NCBI GenBank assembly: GCA_018350325.1
Contig: JAEVLN010000003.1
Location: 1,535,214-1,599,213, forward strand
Direction: 5' to 3'
Source: Globodera rostochiensis
Lineage: Eukaryota; Nematoda; Chromadorea; Rhabditida; Heteroderidae
DNA: 64,000 bases
Made by a program: the position numbers and the translations under genes. Positions 11,411 through 23,600 of this stretch are shown here, piece by piece. Each line of letters begins with the position of its first letter. The stretch's first letter is position 1. Under the pieces are notes generated by a model. That model was not told the DNA's origin, made no database searches, and worked only from the letters and a program-made list of their open reading frames with translations.

Positions 11411-12995
11411 TCAAACAAACCGAAGGAATTGGAAAAGAAAGTCGTAGTTGGACTTGCGCTTGTACGTCCCCGGATATTTGTCCAAAACTTTTCGGATGCA
11501 TCGAGTCGCCTCCGGCAAATGGTAGTGGGGAATGCGCGTGAAGAAGAAATGGTGCGCGACATGGCCTGAAATGCAGATTTGAACACAAAGCTTGAAATTG
11601 TCTATTTGGGATTAATTCACACCCTTTCTGATCACCGATAACCCCCAAAAATGATGATCAGAGTCATTCTCCCCCACTGACCGTCCGTAATGTGATGCAG
11701 GGCATGGTCAATGCCAAGCCCGTACTCGCGGTCGTACGTCTGAAGTTGGCCCTTGACAAAGGCCCAGCTGTTCTCCTCGTACACCTCGATTTGCTCGTCC
11801 TGGTGTTGCAGGTACGTGATGATGATCATCCAATAGCCTGACAAAGATTGATTAATTGCATTGAATGTGCACACTTTTCTCACCCTGAAACATCAGCGGG
11901 ACATAGTAATATTTGAAGAAGGCCCATGGACTGTGACTAAGCAAGACGAAGATGGCCTGACCAGCGAATATTTTCGAATGTATTAAGAATATTTATTTAT
12001 TTTATTGTTATTTTAATTACATTAAATGCAACAAAACATACCCATGAAGAGAGGACACAAAGTGAGGCGCTAAACGCACATTTAATGCGTTCGGTGTTGT
12101 TGGAGAAAAGCCGAGAGAAGGGCCAAAAGTGGGAGCCGTCGGGGAGACCGGCGATTGTGTAAATTGGATTCCATCTGAAAGTGTCCATATTTTGCATTAA
12201 CAAGCTAATAGCCTCGATCACCTGATCAGTCCGGACAGGGGAATCTTGGAAAAGTTCCTTTGTAGCCATCCGCCGTTCTCATAATGTTCCTCCAGCACCC
12301 ACGGATGGCCTTTGTCCTTGTCCAGATGGGAAGTGAACTGGTGATGCTGCCGATGACTTTTTTGCCATGGCCAATAAGGCACCTTTGGTGAGCATTTACA
12401 GGCTTATTTAAAAGTGCTGATTGCTGCTAACCATGATCACTGCATGGGCGACATGGCCAAAGACGTCGTTGACCCACTCCCAGTTCGAAAAAGTGCCATG
12501 GCCACAGTCGTGACCAATGCAGAACAGAGAGGACAAATACATTCCGAGCACGCAGTACCTGAAACGAGACACAATAATTTTAAGGCTTAAGCTAAGAACT
12601 ACCAAATGAACAGTCCGAACAATCCGAACTTCGACTCCACGAAGGGCACAACGGCATAAAGGACGGCGATGATGGTCAGGTCGAGTGCCAGATAGAACAA
12701 AGAACGGGCGAGGGACTGCGGGGGGGGGCATTTAGCAGAGAGTCGACAAATTTACCTTCTCAAAACACTCTTTAGGAACGGCGGCCCGGATCTCATCAAC
12801 TGTGGGCAAAGTCCCTGCCAGGGTGTGGCCATTTTGCTGCTGCTGGATTTGGGTAATTTGGGAGGGGTCGGAAGAGGAGGAGGAGGCGGGGGAAACGGAG
12901 GGAAAGGAACACGGAGGGGACATTGGGAAGGGGAAGAATGAACGGAATAATAATGGAACAGAAAGGAAGGGGGAGAAGGCGAGCACAGCGGACAA
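11411..12995 (-). CDS. FAT-2-like delta-12 (omega-6) fatty acid desaturase
   Basis: Predicted ER membrane di-iron enzyme that makes linoleic from oleic acid. Read on the minus strand, exons carry in order TVDEIRAAVPKECFEK, a membrane segment (YLALDLTIIAVLYAVVPF), His box 1 HDCGH, His box 2 HRQHH within PWQKSHRQHHQFTSH, WNPIYTIAGLPDGSHFWPFS, a second membrane part, TYLQHQDEQIEVYEE and His box 3 HVAHH within GHVAHHFFFTRIPHYHL. The stop TGA is at 11,411-11,413. GHDCGH and the HRQHH box match C. elegans FAT-2 better than FAT-1 (HDCLH, HKLHH), which is established family knowledge. The C-terminus after NYDFLFQFLRFV is about 40 residues shorter than FAT-2. The ATG at 12,995 gives a Ser/Pro-rich leader; an internal in-frame Met near 12,920 is an equally good start. 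Convergent with the ONECUT gene. Confidence 0.92.
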
Positions 12996-13084
12996 AGTCT
13001 TTTAAGGGTGCAAAGTTCCGTCATTTTGCTGATAATTTGGGAAGGAGATGGACGGACGGATTGATGGATGGATGGCCTGATCGA

Positions 13085-13320
13085 AATGAATGGCGCTGGG
13101 GGGTAGAAGGAAAGAGAAGACTCCCCTGGGGGGAGGGGTGGAACGAGGGAAGGGAACCGAAGACACCCCTGGGGGAGAAGGGGAAGGAGGGAAGGGAAGA
13201 GAAGACTCCCCTCGGGGAGGGGAGGAATGGAAGGAAAGAGAAGACTCCCCTGGGGGGAGGGGGGGAAGGAGGGAAGGGAACCGAAGACACCCCTGGGGGG
13301 GGGGGGGGGGAAGGGAAGTC
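13085..13320. repeat. Purine-rich tandem repeat upstream of desaturase
   Basis: Irregular repeats of 35-60 bp alternating GAAGACTCCCCTGGGG and GAAGACACCCCTGGGG with GGGAAGG spacers. One strand is almost pure purine, so H-DNA or G-quadruplex structures are possible. It lies 90-320 bp 5' of the putative desaturase start, in its likely promoter. Confidence 0.8.
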
Positions 13321-14374
13321 GCCCGTTCGGAGCTTCGGAGAGCGCCTCGGCCCCGTGGTTTTCTCATGGTATTTTAACATTATTAGGAAACCCAGAAAAA
13401 TGTCTATTTACCAATCAGCTCTTTCATTAGCTTTGCTTTCCTCAATTAGGGGAAAAAAGATTAGATTGGGCACAAATCGGTGGGACTAATAGGGCCGGGA
13501 CGGGTCTGGTCTGAATGATCGGATCGGTCGGCTCCGATCAGTCCGTCCGTCCGTTTTATCGTCGACGGATGGTCAGTCAGTCGGTCGGCTTATCTCCGTC
13601 GCTGCTAATCTTCTTGCAAATGCTTCAATCCGTCCATCGTCGGCCGTTCTTTGGATCAATTAGTGCTTTCTTTTCTTCTTTCATCCCAAATGCGATCGAA
13701 TGTTGTTGAATTGTCCACGAACAATAACAAAAGAACACAGCGGCACTGTTTTCTGCTGGTTGCTGACCTCCGTGCCAACTTCGCCTTTTGCCGTGCCATT
13801 CCCGCCCTTTTGGCCACCACCATTCTGATGGGCGTCTTTCCAACCCCAAAAGGTCTTTCCGATCGATTTTAACTTTCCCTAAAGCAATTCACAATTTTAT
13901 TTGCCAGGCTCACTGTTTGTGCCGCCGCATTTGGTGCCAGCCGCGCCCACTGAAAAGAATGAGCATTTTTTCCGAGTGATCGTCCGCCCTCCTCCTCCCC
14001 CCTCCCCCACCATCCAACCACCGGCCAATTCCCGTCCAATTCCGGCCCTTCGTTCATTCCAACCTCATCACCAGGAAACTTGGCGTCAGTGATTATGCAT
14101 AAATTCGATTGGAAATGATCAAAAAACATCACCAAAAATTGTTTCAAAATTAAAAATGCCAACATTTAATTATACACATTGAAAGCATTACAAAACTAAA
14201 GGTGTTGTGTTGGGCGAACTTTGCCAATTGCCAAATCTGCGCCGCCCAACTGAGAATAGTTCGAATTTTGCCGAGTGTGAACAGCTCGACTGGGGAATTG
14301 CCGAAGTGCTGAACCGGTCTCTTTAAATCGGAAAATTTGAAGAAAATGAACAAATTGCTTTTAAAAGGTCGGAT
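13321..14374. other. Intergenic; no gene seen
   Basis: Mixed sequence with overlapping short frames on both strands. A signal-peptide exon for the downstream chitin-binding-type gene may hide here, but I could not fix one. Confidence 0.4.
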
Positions 14375-15833
14375 TTGGGCGTTTGGCGATTACGGTCGTG
14401 TGACGGGGATACGGTGTTTGTACCTTCTGCCCAGCGTTGCCTCACCCGACGGTCGGTGCTTCTACAAAACAAAATTTGTTCAAAGAATACGGTGGGAGCC
14501 GACGCTGAGGTCAATAAAAGAAGGACCAATGACTACAGCTTTTGCCCCCCGGGGGTTGGCATTGATGCGGTGAGCAAATGCCGAAAATAAAGAAAGTGCC
14601 TGTTTATATGCAGTGGATGACAGTTCGGCGGAGAATGCTCACGGGGCAATGCTCGGAAGAGGAGGAAACGCCGGAGGGCAAAACGGAGCGAAAGAAGGAG
14701 CCGGAGGGGAACTGCGATGAGGTCGACGGGCCGGAGGTTGTGGAGCCATGCCGAGTCCAGCAGGTCGGGGATGACAAACCCCAACAACTGCCAACGTGTC
14801 CATGCAATAGTAACAATTGCTTTTGCTTGGAGGTAAAAGCAATTGGGCGCCGGGGGGGGGGGGTGGGAAGGCGGGATGGACCAAGAGGGTTTCGTCGATT
14901 CGGGGCCCAATTTTCCCAATTCAGTCTCGGCATGCGCGAATGTTCTCAACCTGCTGCTGTCCGCTGAAACAGACTTTGCCGTGTCAATGCCCACCCATTC
15001 CGGCGCATTATGTCGCCGTCGGAGGCCAACTTTTAACGGCACCTCCGCAACCCAACCAAGGCAATTCATTAGTTTAGACGCAAGTCCCATATTTTATGGA
15101 ATCCATTAAATATTTTGTATGTAACTTTAGAAATTGCCAGCAAAGTGTCTCTGGAGGGGCCGGAAGTGCCATTGCCCTCCGTGATAGAACAGCCCCGGCC
15201 CTGCCCATTGAGTCCCCATCCAATGACATTCAAAACACCCCTAAATTTAAATTCAGTCGACCGGACAAAGCCCCAAAGTGTCCAATATCAAGAACTCTGC
15301 TCGTGGATGTTGGACCCTCTTGTGCCAGATTCCGAAGTTTGTGCGCCATTTGGCCCAAATCCCAACCAATTTTATCTTTTCGCAGTCCCATGCGCACTTT
15401 CTCCAATGCCAACCCGCCCCGTTCAGTTTGTTCTGCGGAAGATGGCAACGGATGCCATGCGCACCAAAAACTGTGTTTGATGTAAGGGAACAAATGTGCG
15501 TTTGGGACCAAGGAGAGCAGAAAGGTTTAATTTTCTGAGAAAGAAATTAATTAACTTTCACTGCCTCAGGGCTTTCGAGCATTGATGAACTCAATTCAAA
15601 CGGTAAAATTGGGTAAAAACATTCAAAATTCAAATTGCTTTAGCCATTTTGTCGGCCAGAGATTCGTCGTTTGATGATCAGGTGAAAAGCGTCCGAAAAA
15701 CAAAAGTTCTTTTAATGTCTTTCAGCCGTGCGCATGCCGTCCCCCCGGAGACGTCGTCGTTCCAACGGCCCCCTGCGCACCGTTTTTGGGTTTAGGCTGT
15801 CTGTCCCCCGGGGCCGATGAGTCATTGGCATAA
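14375..15833 (+). CDS. Secreted-type cysteine-rich protein with probable chitin-binding type-2 domain
   Basis: Start not determined. Exons that join in phase are about 14,375-14,572 (FCPPGVGIDA end, then GTGAGC donor), 14,625-14,831 (CPCNSNNCFCLE end), a CCCPLKQTLPCQCPP exon near 14,925-15,070, and 15,132-15,332. A 53-bp intron with CGCAG acceptor leads to 15,386 onward, followed by short exons near 15,590, 15,645 and 15,726-15,833. The core domain (about 15,386-15,520) reads FLQCQPAPFS, FCGRWQRMPC, APKTVFDVREQMCVWD. That spacing of Cys, Trp and the TVFD box fits peritrophin-A/CBM14 domains of nematode secreted and cuticle proteins. The last exon repeats a CxC pattern (PCACRPPGD) and ends GADESLA. 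The likely role is chitin binding outside the cell, for example eggshell or pharynx lining. Domain call moderate; exon model approximate. Confidence 0.6.
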
Positions 15834-16064
15834 AATCCCCCAAAAAATGTAAATATTTCAATTGCAAAAATCATTTATTTTATTTAACTGTTTAAATTCG
15901 ATTCAAAAAAACACCCTTTTGGGTCGAAAAAGGAAGAAGGGGCGGAAGGGGCGGCGGCGGTTAATAATAAAACGAGTAAATGCCATCGTCGTCAAATATT
16001 TGAAGTCATTTTGCCGCCAAAAGGAACCAATGCCAATGCCAAAACATTATGTGATTTGATGAGC

Positions 16065-17013
16065 TCACGCGCCATCTGCGGGACATTGCGGCGATCTGTC
16101 CCCTTTCTGGCATTTGCATTCCGTTTCCTTTAAGCGCCTTTCCGTGATCTCCCGTCCAGCAGAGTCTTTGCCCACCACGCAAAGGCAGCCTTTCATTGTC
16201 AACGATAATTACAGTAAGCTTGCCCACCGTCCCCCATTACCGTAACCCATCCTCACCTTTTGGCCTCGGGTAGCAGCCCTTCTTCAGGCCTTTGAATTTG
16301 TTCTTCAGCTCATCCAAAACCGCGGCATAATTCTGCTGCGCTTTCTCTCGCACCGGGTCGCGCACATTTTGACTTGGCCTCTCACGTCGCGCGCGGCGGG
16401 GCACCCAAAATTTGATAAATTTGGAAGATTAGTCAAAAACATTTTGATAAATTTGGAAGATTAGTCAAAAACATTTTGATAAATTTGGAAGATTAGTCAA
16501 AAACATTGAAATCCAATCGGATAATCGGCCGAAAGTTCCATTGAATGCATTCATTCATCCCTTTCCCCGTTAGCCCCACCAGACAATCCTCGTCCCTGTC
16601 GAAGCGCTTCTCCTCGTCATGTCCGAGCAGTCCCTTCACTGTGCAGCGGCATCCCTTCCCTTTCGGTCGCGGAAAACATCCTTCACGGAGAGCGCCAAAC
16701 TTTCGGTTGAACTCTTCGTTCAGTTTGTTCTTTTTCTCCGCTGTTTCTACTGAAATTAATTTCACTAAAACAACAAAAAGTACCCCCAGGGAGGGGGGGG
16801 GGGGGAGGGAGTAACGGGAAAAGCCCCAAAGTATCGATCAATCAAACGATCGGCTCTTACCATTTGAAAGGCCTGACTCGCGTCTGGACAGAGCATTCTG
16901 AAAATTAAATGATCATTCAAAAGACGAATCACCACAAATTTACCCACCAACGAATGAATGTTGAGCGCCAATGCTACCAAAAGAGTGGCCAACGGGAGGA
17001 TGGACATAATCAC
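16065..17013 (-). CDS. Small secreted protein with two related cysteine modules; family not recognised
   Basis: Starts MIMSILPLATLLVALALNIH, a clear signal peptide, and ends at TGA 16,065-16,067. Inferred junctions are a GTGGGT donor after HSL, a short second exon, a third exon about 16,578-16,764, a fourth 16,257-16,380 and a last exon near 16,190-16,065, all in phase. The third exon encodes FNRKFGALREGCFPRPKGKG then CRC and, further on, EDC. The fourth and fifth together encode LKNKFKGLKKGCYPRPK then GCLCVVGKDSAGRE and ECKC. The two modules share KFxxL(K/R)xGC(Y/F)PRPKG and a following CxC, and are split at the same place only in the second copy. It is charged and Cys-rich, without membrane segments after the signal. 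I do not recognise the family; a secreted ligand, inhibitor or host-directed protein are all possible. Convergent with the chitin-binding gene. Confidence 0.7.
16408..16505. repeat. 32-bp triplicate inside an intron
   Basis: Three tandem copies of a 32-bp unit containing TTGATAAATTTGGAAGATTA, inside the intron between the two cysteine modules of the small secreted protein gene. Confidence 0.85.
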
Positions 17014-17693
17014 AATTATTGTTTTGGTCGGTGCTTAAACATTACAAAGAAAGACAAAACGGTTATCTTTCCCATTTGATCAGATCGCCGATCGATGCTT
17101 TTAAGTCTAAAAGACGACTCTTTCCCCCCGGGGCAAAAGTGATCGGTCCCCTCGGGCCAATGGCGTTCCCAGGCTCAATCAGCTGAGTTTGTTCGTTTGT
17201 TTGTTTGTTCGTTCCATTGCTGCCACTTCCCTCCCTCCCCCCCCCAATCACTTCAGCAGTGATTTATTGACATTTCATCCATCGGCGATACCCAACACTA
17301 ATCACTAATAGCGGAAATTGACTTTCTCCCCGATTAAACTAAAAATATTTCGTTCCGATTGACTCATCGGAAAGATTAAAAACAAAAATAAAAAAAGCGT
17401 TGCTTTGCTTTGCTTAATGGATGAGTCATCGACAGAGATCAGCACACAATGTTAGGCTCTTCACATTTTATGATAATGATTCATTTGGAATGTTTAAAAA
17501 GGAAAAGAAATGAGATGAATGGACAAGCAAATAAAATCTGATTTTATAAAAGACTCTCTCTGTCTGATCAATGCGTTAATCGTTAAGTGATCGATCATTC
17601 AATTCTTCCAATGCTCATTATTCCGTGATCGGCCTGTACATGTGCTGTTGAACATGCCTAACATCATCATTTAAATGAGTTGAGTACTGTCTT
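17014..17693. other. Intergenic; no gene seen
   Basis: AT-richer spacer between the small secreted gene (5' end at 17,013) and the 3' end of the giant receptor-like gene, both on the minus strand. It includes a C run at 17,236-17,245. It should contain the promoter of the small secreted gene. Confidence 0.5.
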
Positions 17694-20600
17694 TTACCTT
17701 AAACGCTGCTCCAACTCGCGGGTGGCCGAAAAACTGAAAAATTCCAAATTAAGGCTTAATTAGGGCCTAATTAGGGCAATGTTTTGTACCTGCCAACTCC
17801 GCCCGGACTCTGCTGATCGGATTCGGAGCCCGCACCGACGGGACTCCGACTCCCGGGCGCCAAGGCATTGTTTAGCTGAACAGTCGACGAATCGCTTCCG
17901 TCAGGCCCGCCCAAGAACAAACTTTTAGCCTAAATAGGCATTCACCAAAGTCGGCTTCAACTCCGTGCAAAAACCGACCTCCTGACTTTGACTTCCGCCA
18001 CGCAAATGCCTTCCCGCCCCACTCGGCAAAGTGCCACCTCCCCCACTCTGCTCGTAGGGCTGTTCATCTTCATAGTAAAAGCCGAGGGGACGGATGGACC
18101 CCGCGAGGGAAGAAGAATGCGAACGATCGATGGGCAGTCGGGGAGGGGCACGTCCGTAGAGGAAGTTGGAGGCCAACGGGGAGTCGGGTTGGACGGCGGA
18201 GAAGACGGAAGGCTTCTCCAGCGAGGACACTTCGAAAGGGGGGGGGGAAGAACGGATAAGAATCGGTTGAAGAACAATGGATTATAGAGAATAATTGTGG
18301 GGGTGATCGGTGAATAATTGTGGGGGTGATCAGGGAATAATTGTGGGGTGATCGGGGAATAATTGTGGGGGTGATCGGGGAATAATTGTGGAGGTGATCG
18401 GGGAATAATTGTGGGGGTGATCGGAGAATAATTGTGGGGGTGATCAGGGAATAATTGTGGGGGTGATCGGGGAATAATTGTGGGGGTGATCAGGGAATAA
18501 TTGTGGGGGTGATCAGGGAATAATTGTGGGGTGATCGGGGAATAATTGTGGGGGTGATCGGGGAATAATTGTGGAGGTGATCGGGGAATAATTGTGGGGG
18601 TGATCGGAGAATAATTGTGGGGGTGATCAGGGAATAATTGTGGGGGTGATCGGGGAATAATTGTGGGGGTGATCAGGGAATAATTGTGGGGGTGATCAGG
18701 GAATAATTGTGGGGGTGATCGGGGAATAATTGTGGGGGTGATCGGAGAATAATTGTGGGGGTGATCGGGGAATAATTGTGGGGGTGATGGAGAATAATTG
18801 TGGGGGTGATCAGGGAATAATTGTGGGGGTGATCAGGGAATAATTGTGGGGGTGATCGGGGAATAATTATGGGGGTGATCGGAGAATAATTGTGGGGGTG
18901 ATCGGGGAATAATTGTGGGGGTGATGGAGAATAATTGTGGGGGTGATCAGAGAATAATTGTGGGGGTGATCAGGGAATAATTGTGGGGGTGATCAGAGAA
19001 TAATTGTGGGGGTGATCAGGGAATAATTGTGGGGGTGATCGGGGAATAATTGTGGGGGTGATCGGGGAATAATGAGAATTAGGATTTAGGATATTGTGAT
19101 CGGACGGGACGAAAAAGCGCTGACTAACTGAATTTGGCGTTAGAGGAGGATGAGCGGCTAAAGCGCAGGGAGATCATCCAGATGACGACAACGACGATGA
19201 TCAGGAGGAACACAACGGACCTAAACCCGCCTCAGTTTATTCTTCAGCCTTTAAAAATAAATCAAAAGTCTTACACAATCGTCCCAGTCCAATAGGCTAA
19301 CTTCTGTGATCGGGGCTAAAAGCGAAGAATCGGTCGCTGGTTAAGCTAACGGAAGCCTAAGCCTAACAAAAAAAAAAGACCTGGAACCGAATCTCGCAGC
19401 GTTCTCCCGAGAAATTCTCCTTGCATTGGCACTCCACATGCCCTAACCTGTTCTTCCGGCATATGCCATCGTTCAAACAGAAATTCAAGCAGGCGTCTGC
19501 AAGTCCAAGTCCAAACTGTCGTCCTGCCCGCCCCCTCACAGAAAACTGACCGGTGCAGTTGACGCCGTTGCCGCGGAAGCCCGGGTTGCACACACACCGC
19601 CAACTTGGCAGGTCGTCCTGGTCGGGCAAGTCGAAGCATTGGGCGTTCCACGAGCAGTTGTCTTGTCCGAGAGCACACTGGTCAGTAGAGTAACATTGGG
19701 ACTCCAGAGTGGCGCCTTCCTTTGCCGTCTTCAAGAAATAGTTTAAAGTTAAAAAGAAAAGTATTCAAACATTGTAAGCCGAAGGGCACTTTTTGCATTG
19801 TTTCTGCAGGGGCTGTTCCTGGAAAGTGCCCCGGGGGCACAGCTCACAGCGCTTTTCGCTGACCACCAGAAATTGACCCGGCTGGCATTTTGGCGTGTTG
19901 CACGCCTAGACAACAATTCGCTGACATAAAATGGACTTTCGGTCAGCTTCCACCGACCTCACTGTTCGTTGCCCCAATGTCTTCGGTGGTTGTACCCGCG
20001 GGGCATTCCACGCATTGCTTTTGCCGTCCCTTTGTCCGATACGTCCCCAGAGGGCACGACTGACAACTTCCCCCTGCTGTCAGCTGCTCTCCGTCTGGAC
20101 ATTCGTCTCGGCACTGTTCCTCATTGGACGAATTCCTAAAATTGAATAATAATTCGAAACTCACAAATCAGGGCTTCCCGACTTGTCAAGAGTGGTTTTT
20201 CCAATGCCGCAAGGAATGCATTCGGTCGAGCCGGCATCCGGCTGGAAGAAACCGAAACCGCACGGGTCGCAATTGCCCGTCACAATGTCCAAATGATGGC
20301 CGGGCGGGCATCGAACTTTTGAAATTTGTTTTAATCACAAATTTAAAATTTAAATTTACCTTTGCATTCATTCTGCCCAATTGCGCCCATTCCGATTGTG
20401 ACAGGGCGATCGGGAGAGCATCTTTCACAGACACTTTGGCCTTCGATCGGTTGGAATTGTCCGACAGGGCAAAGCTTTTGAGGGTTTTGGGCTTAGAAGA
20501 CTTTTGAAATTCGCCTACCTGACATTGTCCGGTGGGAATAAAGAAGAAAGTGCCTGGGGCACACGGAACGCACGAATCATTAAGGAGAACGTAGCCGGAG

Positions 20601-23600
20601 GGGCAGCGAAATGCGTCCTCTACCCAAAATGCCCTGAAATCGTCAAATTCGCATAATGGAGGATTGATTATATAATTATGGAACTCCTACCCCAAGTCGG
20701 GCCTTCCATTCGGAAGAACTTGTTCGAGTGAGAACAATCTGTGCTGGAGGGCTTCTTCCCGAATGACATCGGTTGGCTCTCGAAGTTGCTGAGAAGCGCC
20801 CAGAGGGTCGGGAACATTGGCATTCCGAATTGGCACTGTAAAATGTCGAATAAAGCACGGAACAAGTGAAAGATAAAACCATCAATGGTCACTGCGAAAT
20901 GGCCATCGTCCTTAGGACGTGCTGCTGCTTCCGCCTGACGCTTTGACCGGAACGGCATCGGCACGAGTCCGTTCTGGCACTGGACTTGCACTTCAACTCC
21001 CAAGCACTCGCCACTGAACAAGAATTCGGGTGATAAGACGAGAAGGACGGCGACCCGATGGAATGTTGGCATTCCGCCCTGTGGGGACGGAAACGCCCCC
21101 CCCCCCTCCGGCAATTTGCATAATTTCTCTCGGTTTTCTTCCTCACTTGTCGCCGTTCCGCTCACAAATGTGCCATTTGGCGTCCAATTGTCCGATGCGT
21201 TGGAGCAACTGGTCGACCAAAGTGGACTTGCCGGAGGGGTTGCACAGTGACAGTTGGGGGTAGTTCAGATGGACTCTGGCAAGGTGTTCGGCGGGCAACG
21301 TCCTGTGGAATAGGGGGGGGGGCTTTTATAACAAAAATCTAACAACGCGCACTTACCGGGAGCATTGCGGGTAACGGAACGGCCTCTGTCCCGCTTCGTT
21401 GGGCCGCCACTCGCCGTCGTCGGCGCAAGAGTAAAACACTGCCGGCCGGACGCTGAACGCGTGGCCGGAATGGCATTGGATTGAGCAGGCGCGGAAACGC
21501 AATGCCGGCCCCCAATGCTCGCATTGCTGCAGTCCGTTGACCGGCGCCTCCGGTTCGGCACAAAATTGTCGGACGACGTGTATTGAGAAGCGGCACAGGG
21601 CAAGCGGAATGGAACGGTTGTCGTAGGCCACGTAGAGGGCAGAAAAGTGGCCCAAAGTGAACACCTTAAGGGGGGGGGCAATGTAAATGACGCCCGAGGG
21701 GATTCTGTCAGGAAAACCTGTCCGGGCTTCAGATTTTGTTCCACTCGGACAATCTCCATCGAAAGACGCGTGCTGAAAAAGTTCGGCTCCTGCCAGGAGA
21801 TGTTCGTTTCCTTTTCGCGCGTCTCCACGAAAATGTCCCCAGGGCATCCCTCCACCTCCACCATCGGCGGCTGGCCGTGTTCCCCCTCAGGCGTTTCCCT
21901 TCTGCCGGTTTCTCCTGCCGGACATTGTGTCGAAATTGATAGTGATCGACACTGCAACTCGACTCGACCGCAAGTGCTGAATTTGGTCCAAAATGATCAT
22001 CCAATACATTCAAAAGAAATTGTCAACTCCGCGACGACCTTTTGCCCACTCTCTCCACTTTGCCTTCAATTCGATCGTAATTAGCGAAACGGAGTGCAAG
22101 TCCATCAAAGTTGATCGGCGATCCCTGACAACGCTGCACAATTGCCGGGATGTCCAGCTCGAAGTCGAGCACCCGCGTCCACATGTTCACGCGGGTAATC
22201 CACCCGCTGAATTTCGCTGCATTTGCCGGTGTTATGACGGAAATTGGCAATATTCTGTCGGGAATGGCCAGAACATCATCGAGCAGCTGATCTCCGAGAT
22301 TGATCCAGGCACTAAACAAATCCAATCCGCTAAGTTCAGAAAGCCCGCCAGGCCATCCGACTTGATGTCCAGCTGCTTCCCCTTGCCGTAGCCTTCGTCC
22401 GCATAAAGTCTGATCGCGTTCCACACCAGAGAGTAAGCGCCCTGATGGGAGCTCCAGGTGAAGATCAAATTGTTCCACAAGTGCCCCGTGTCCGGACGCT
22501 GATGAGCCGGGAAGTGGAGGACCTGAAACAGACAATGGCTTGGCTGCTTAGCAGGAAGAACCAAACAGAATCACCAGAGGGGGCAATTCCTTGTCGGGGA
22601 ACAAATGGACATGGACCGCATCGGAAGAGATTCGGAGCAGTTCGGTCAAATTCCAAGGTTCGTTAGGATGTCTGGACGATTAATTTTCAGAAGTCAATAT
22701 TAGCGGCTTTACCAATTACCCGCTATTGAACAGACTGAAGAAAACGGGAGCCCCCTGCTGTTGTTGTTGAAGCAGTCTTCCGGCTCCGCCCCTTCCAATT
22801 CCGTGTTCAAAGCGTACCCAAATGCTGACGCTGAGAGAGGCCGAATTGACGCGGAAGGGAATGGCAAGTCCGGCCCGAGACGATTGGTGGGCCGACTCGA
22901 GGAAGTGCAAGTCGAAGTCCGGGTCGATGCGCTTCTCACAGTTGGCACCGGTCACTGGCAGAGAGACAAAGTGAACAACCGCCAAATGGACAACAACTCA
23001 CTGTTAAATGGGCACTTGCAATGAAAGCTGTTCACCAAATCCACACATTCTGCGGCCAGAGGGCATGGTGAAGGTCGGCATTCGTCAATGTCCGTCTCGC
23101 ACTCGGAGCCACTGAACCCAGGCGGACAAATGCATTTGAATCCGCTTGGACTGCCTTCCGACAAGGTCGATTGATCTTCCACCTCCACACATGTGCCTCC
23201 ATTTCGACATATACCGGACCGGCACGCGTCCAGACGGTATTGGCATCCAGGCCCGTCAAATCCTCGAGGGCATGCGCACTCCGAATGGGAACCGAAGTCG
23301 CCACAAACACCGCCGTTTCGGCATGGTTCACCCAAGCATCTGTTGGGCGCCAGCTCGCAGTTTTTCCCGCTGACGCCTTCCGGGCACACACAGAAGTAGT
23401 CATCCACTAACGGCACACACCGCCCATTGTTCTGACACGGCTTGCGCTCCTCGCACTGCGACTCCATCAATTCGCAGCGCTGTCCCTTCCAGCCTGGCAC
23501 GCAATCACATTGGAAGCCGGCGCCCATGTCCACGCACGTCCCGTTGTTGGCACATGGCGTCAACTCGCAATGATTGACGTGCCGTTCGCACAGTGTGCCC

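Noticed and set aside
14533..15090. 185-codon minus-strand frame
   Set aside because: Antisense to Cys-rich exons that splice in phase on the plus strand; its Leu/Arg/Pro-rich composition is typical of a shadow.
16408..19075. CRISPR-like regular repeats
   Set aside because: The repeats are contiguous, with no unique spacers, in an intron-rich eukaryotic context; ordinary minisatellites.
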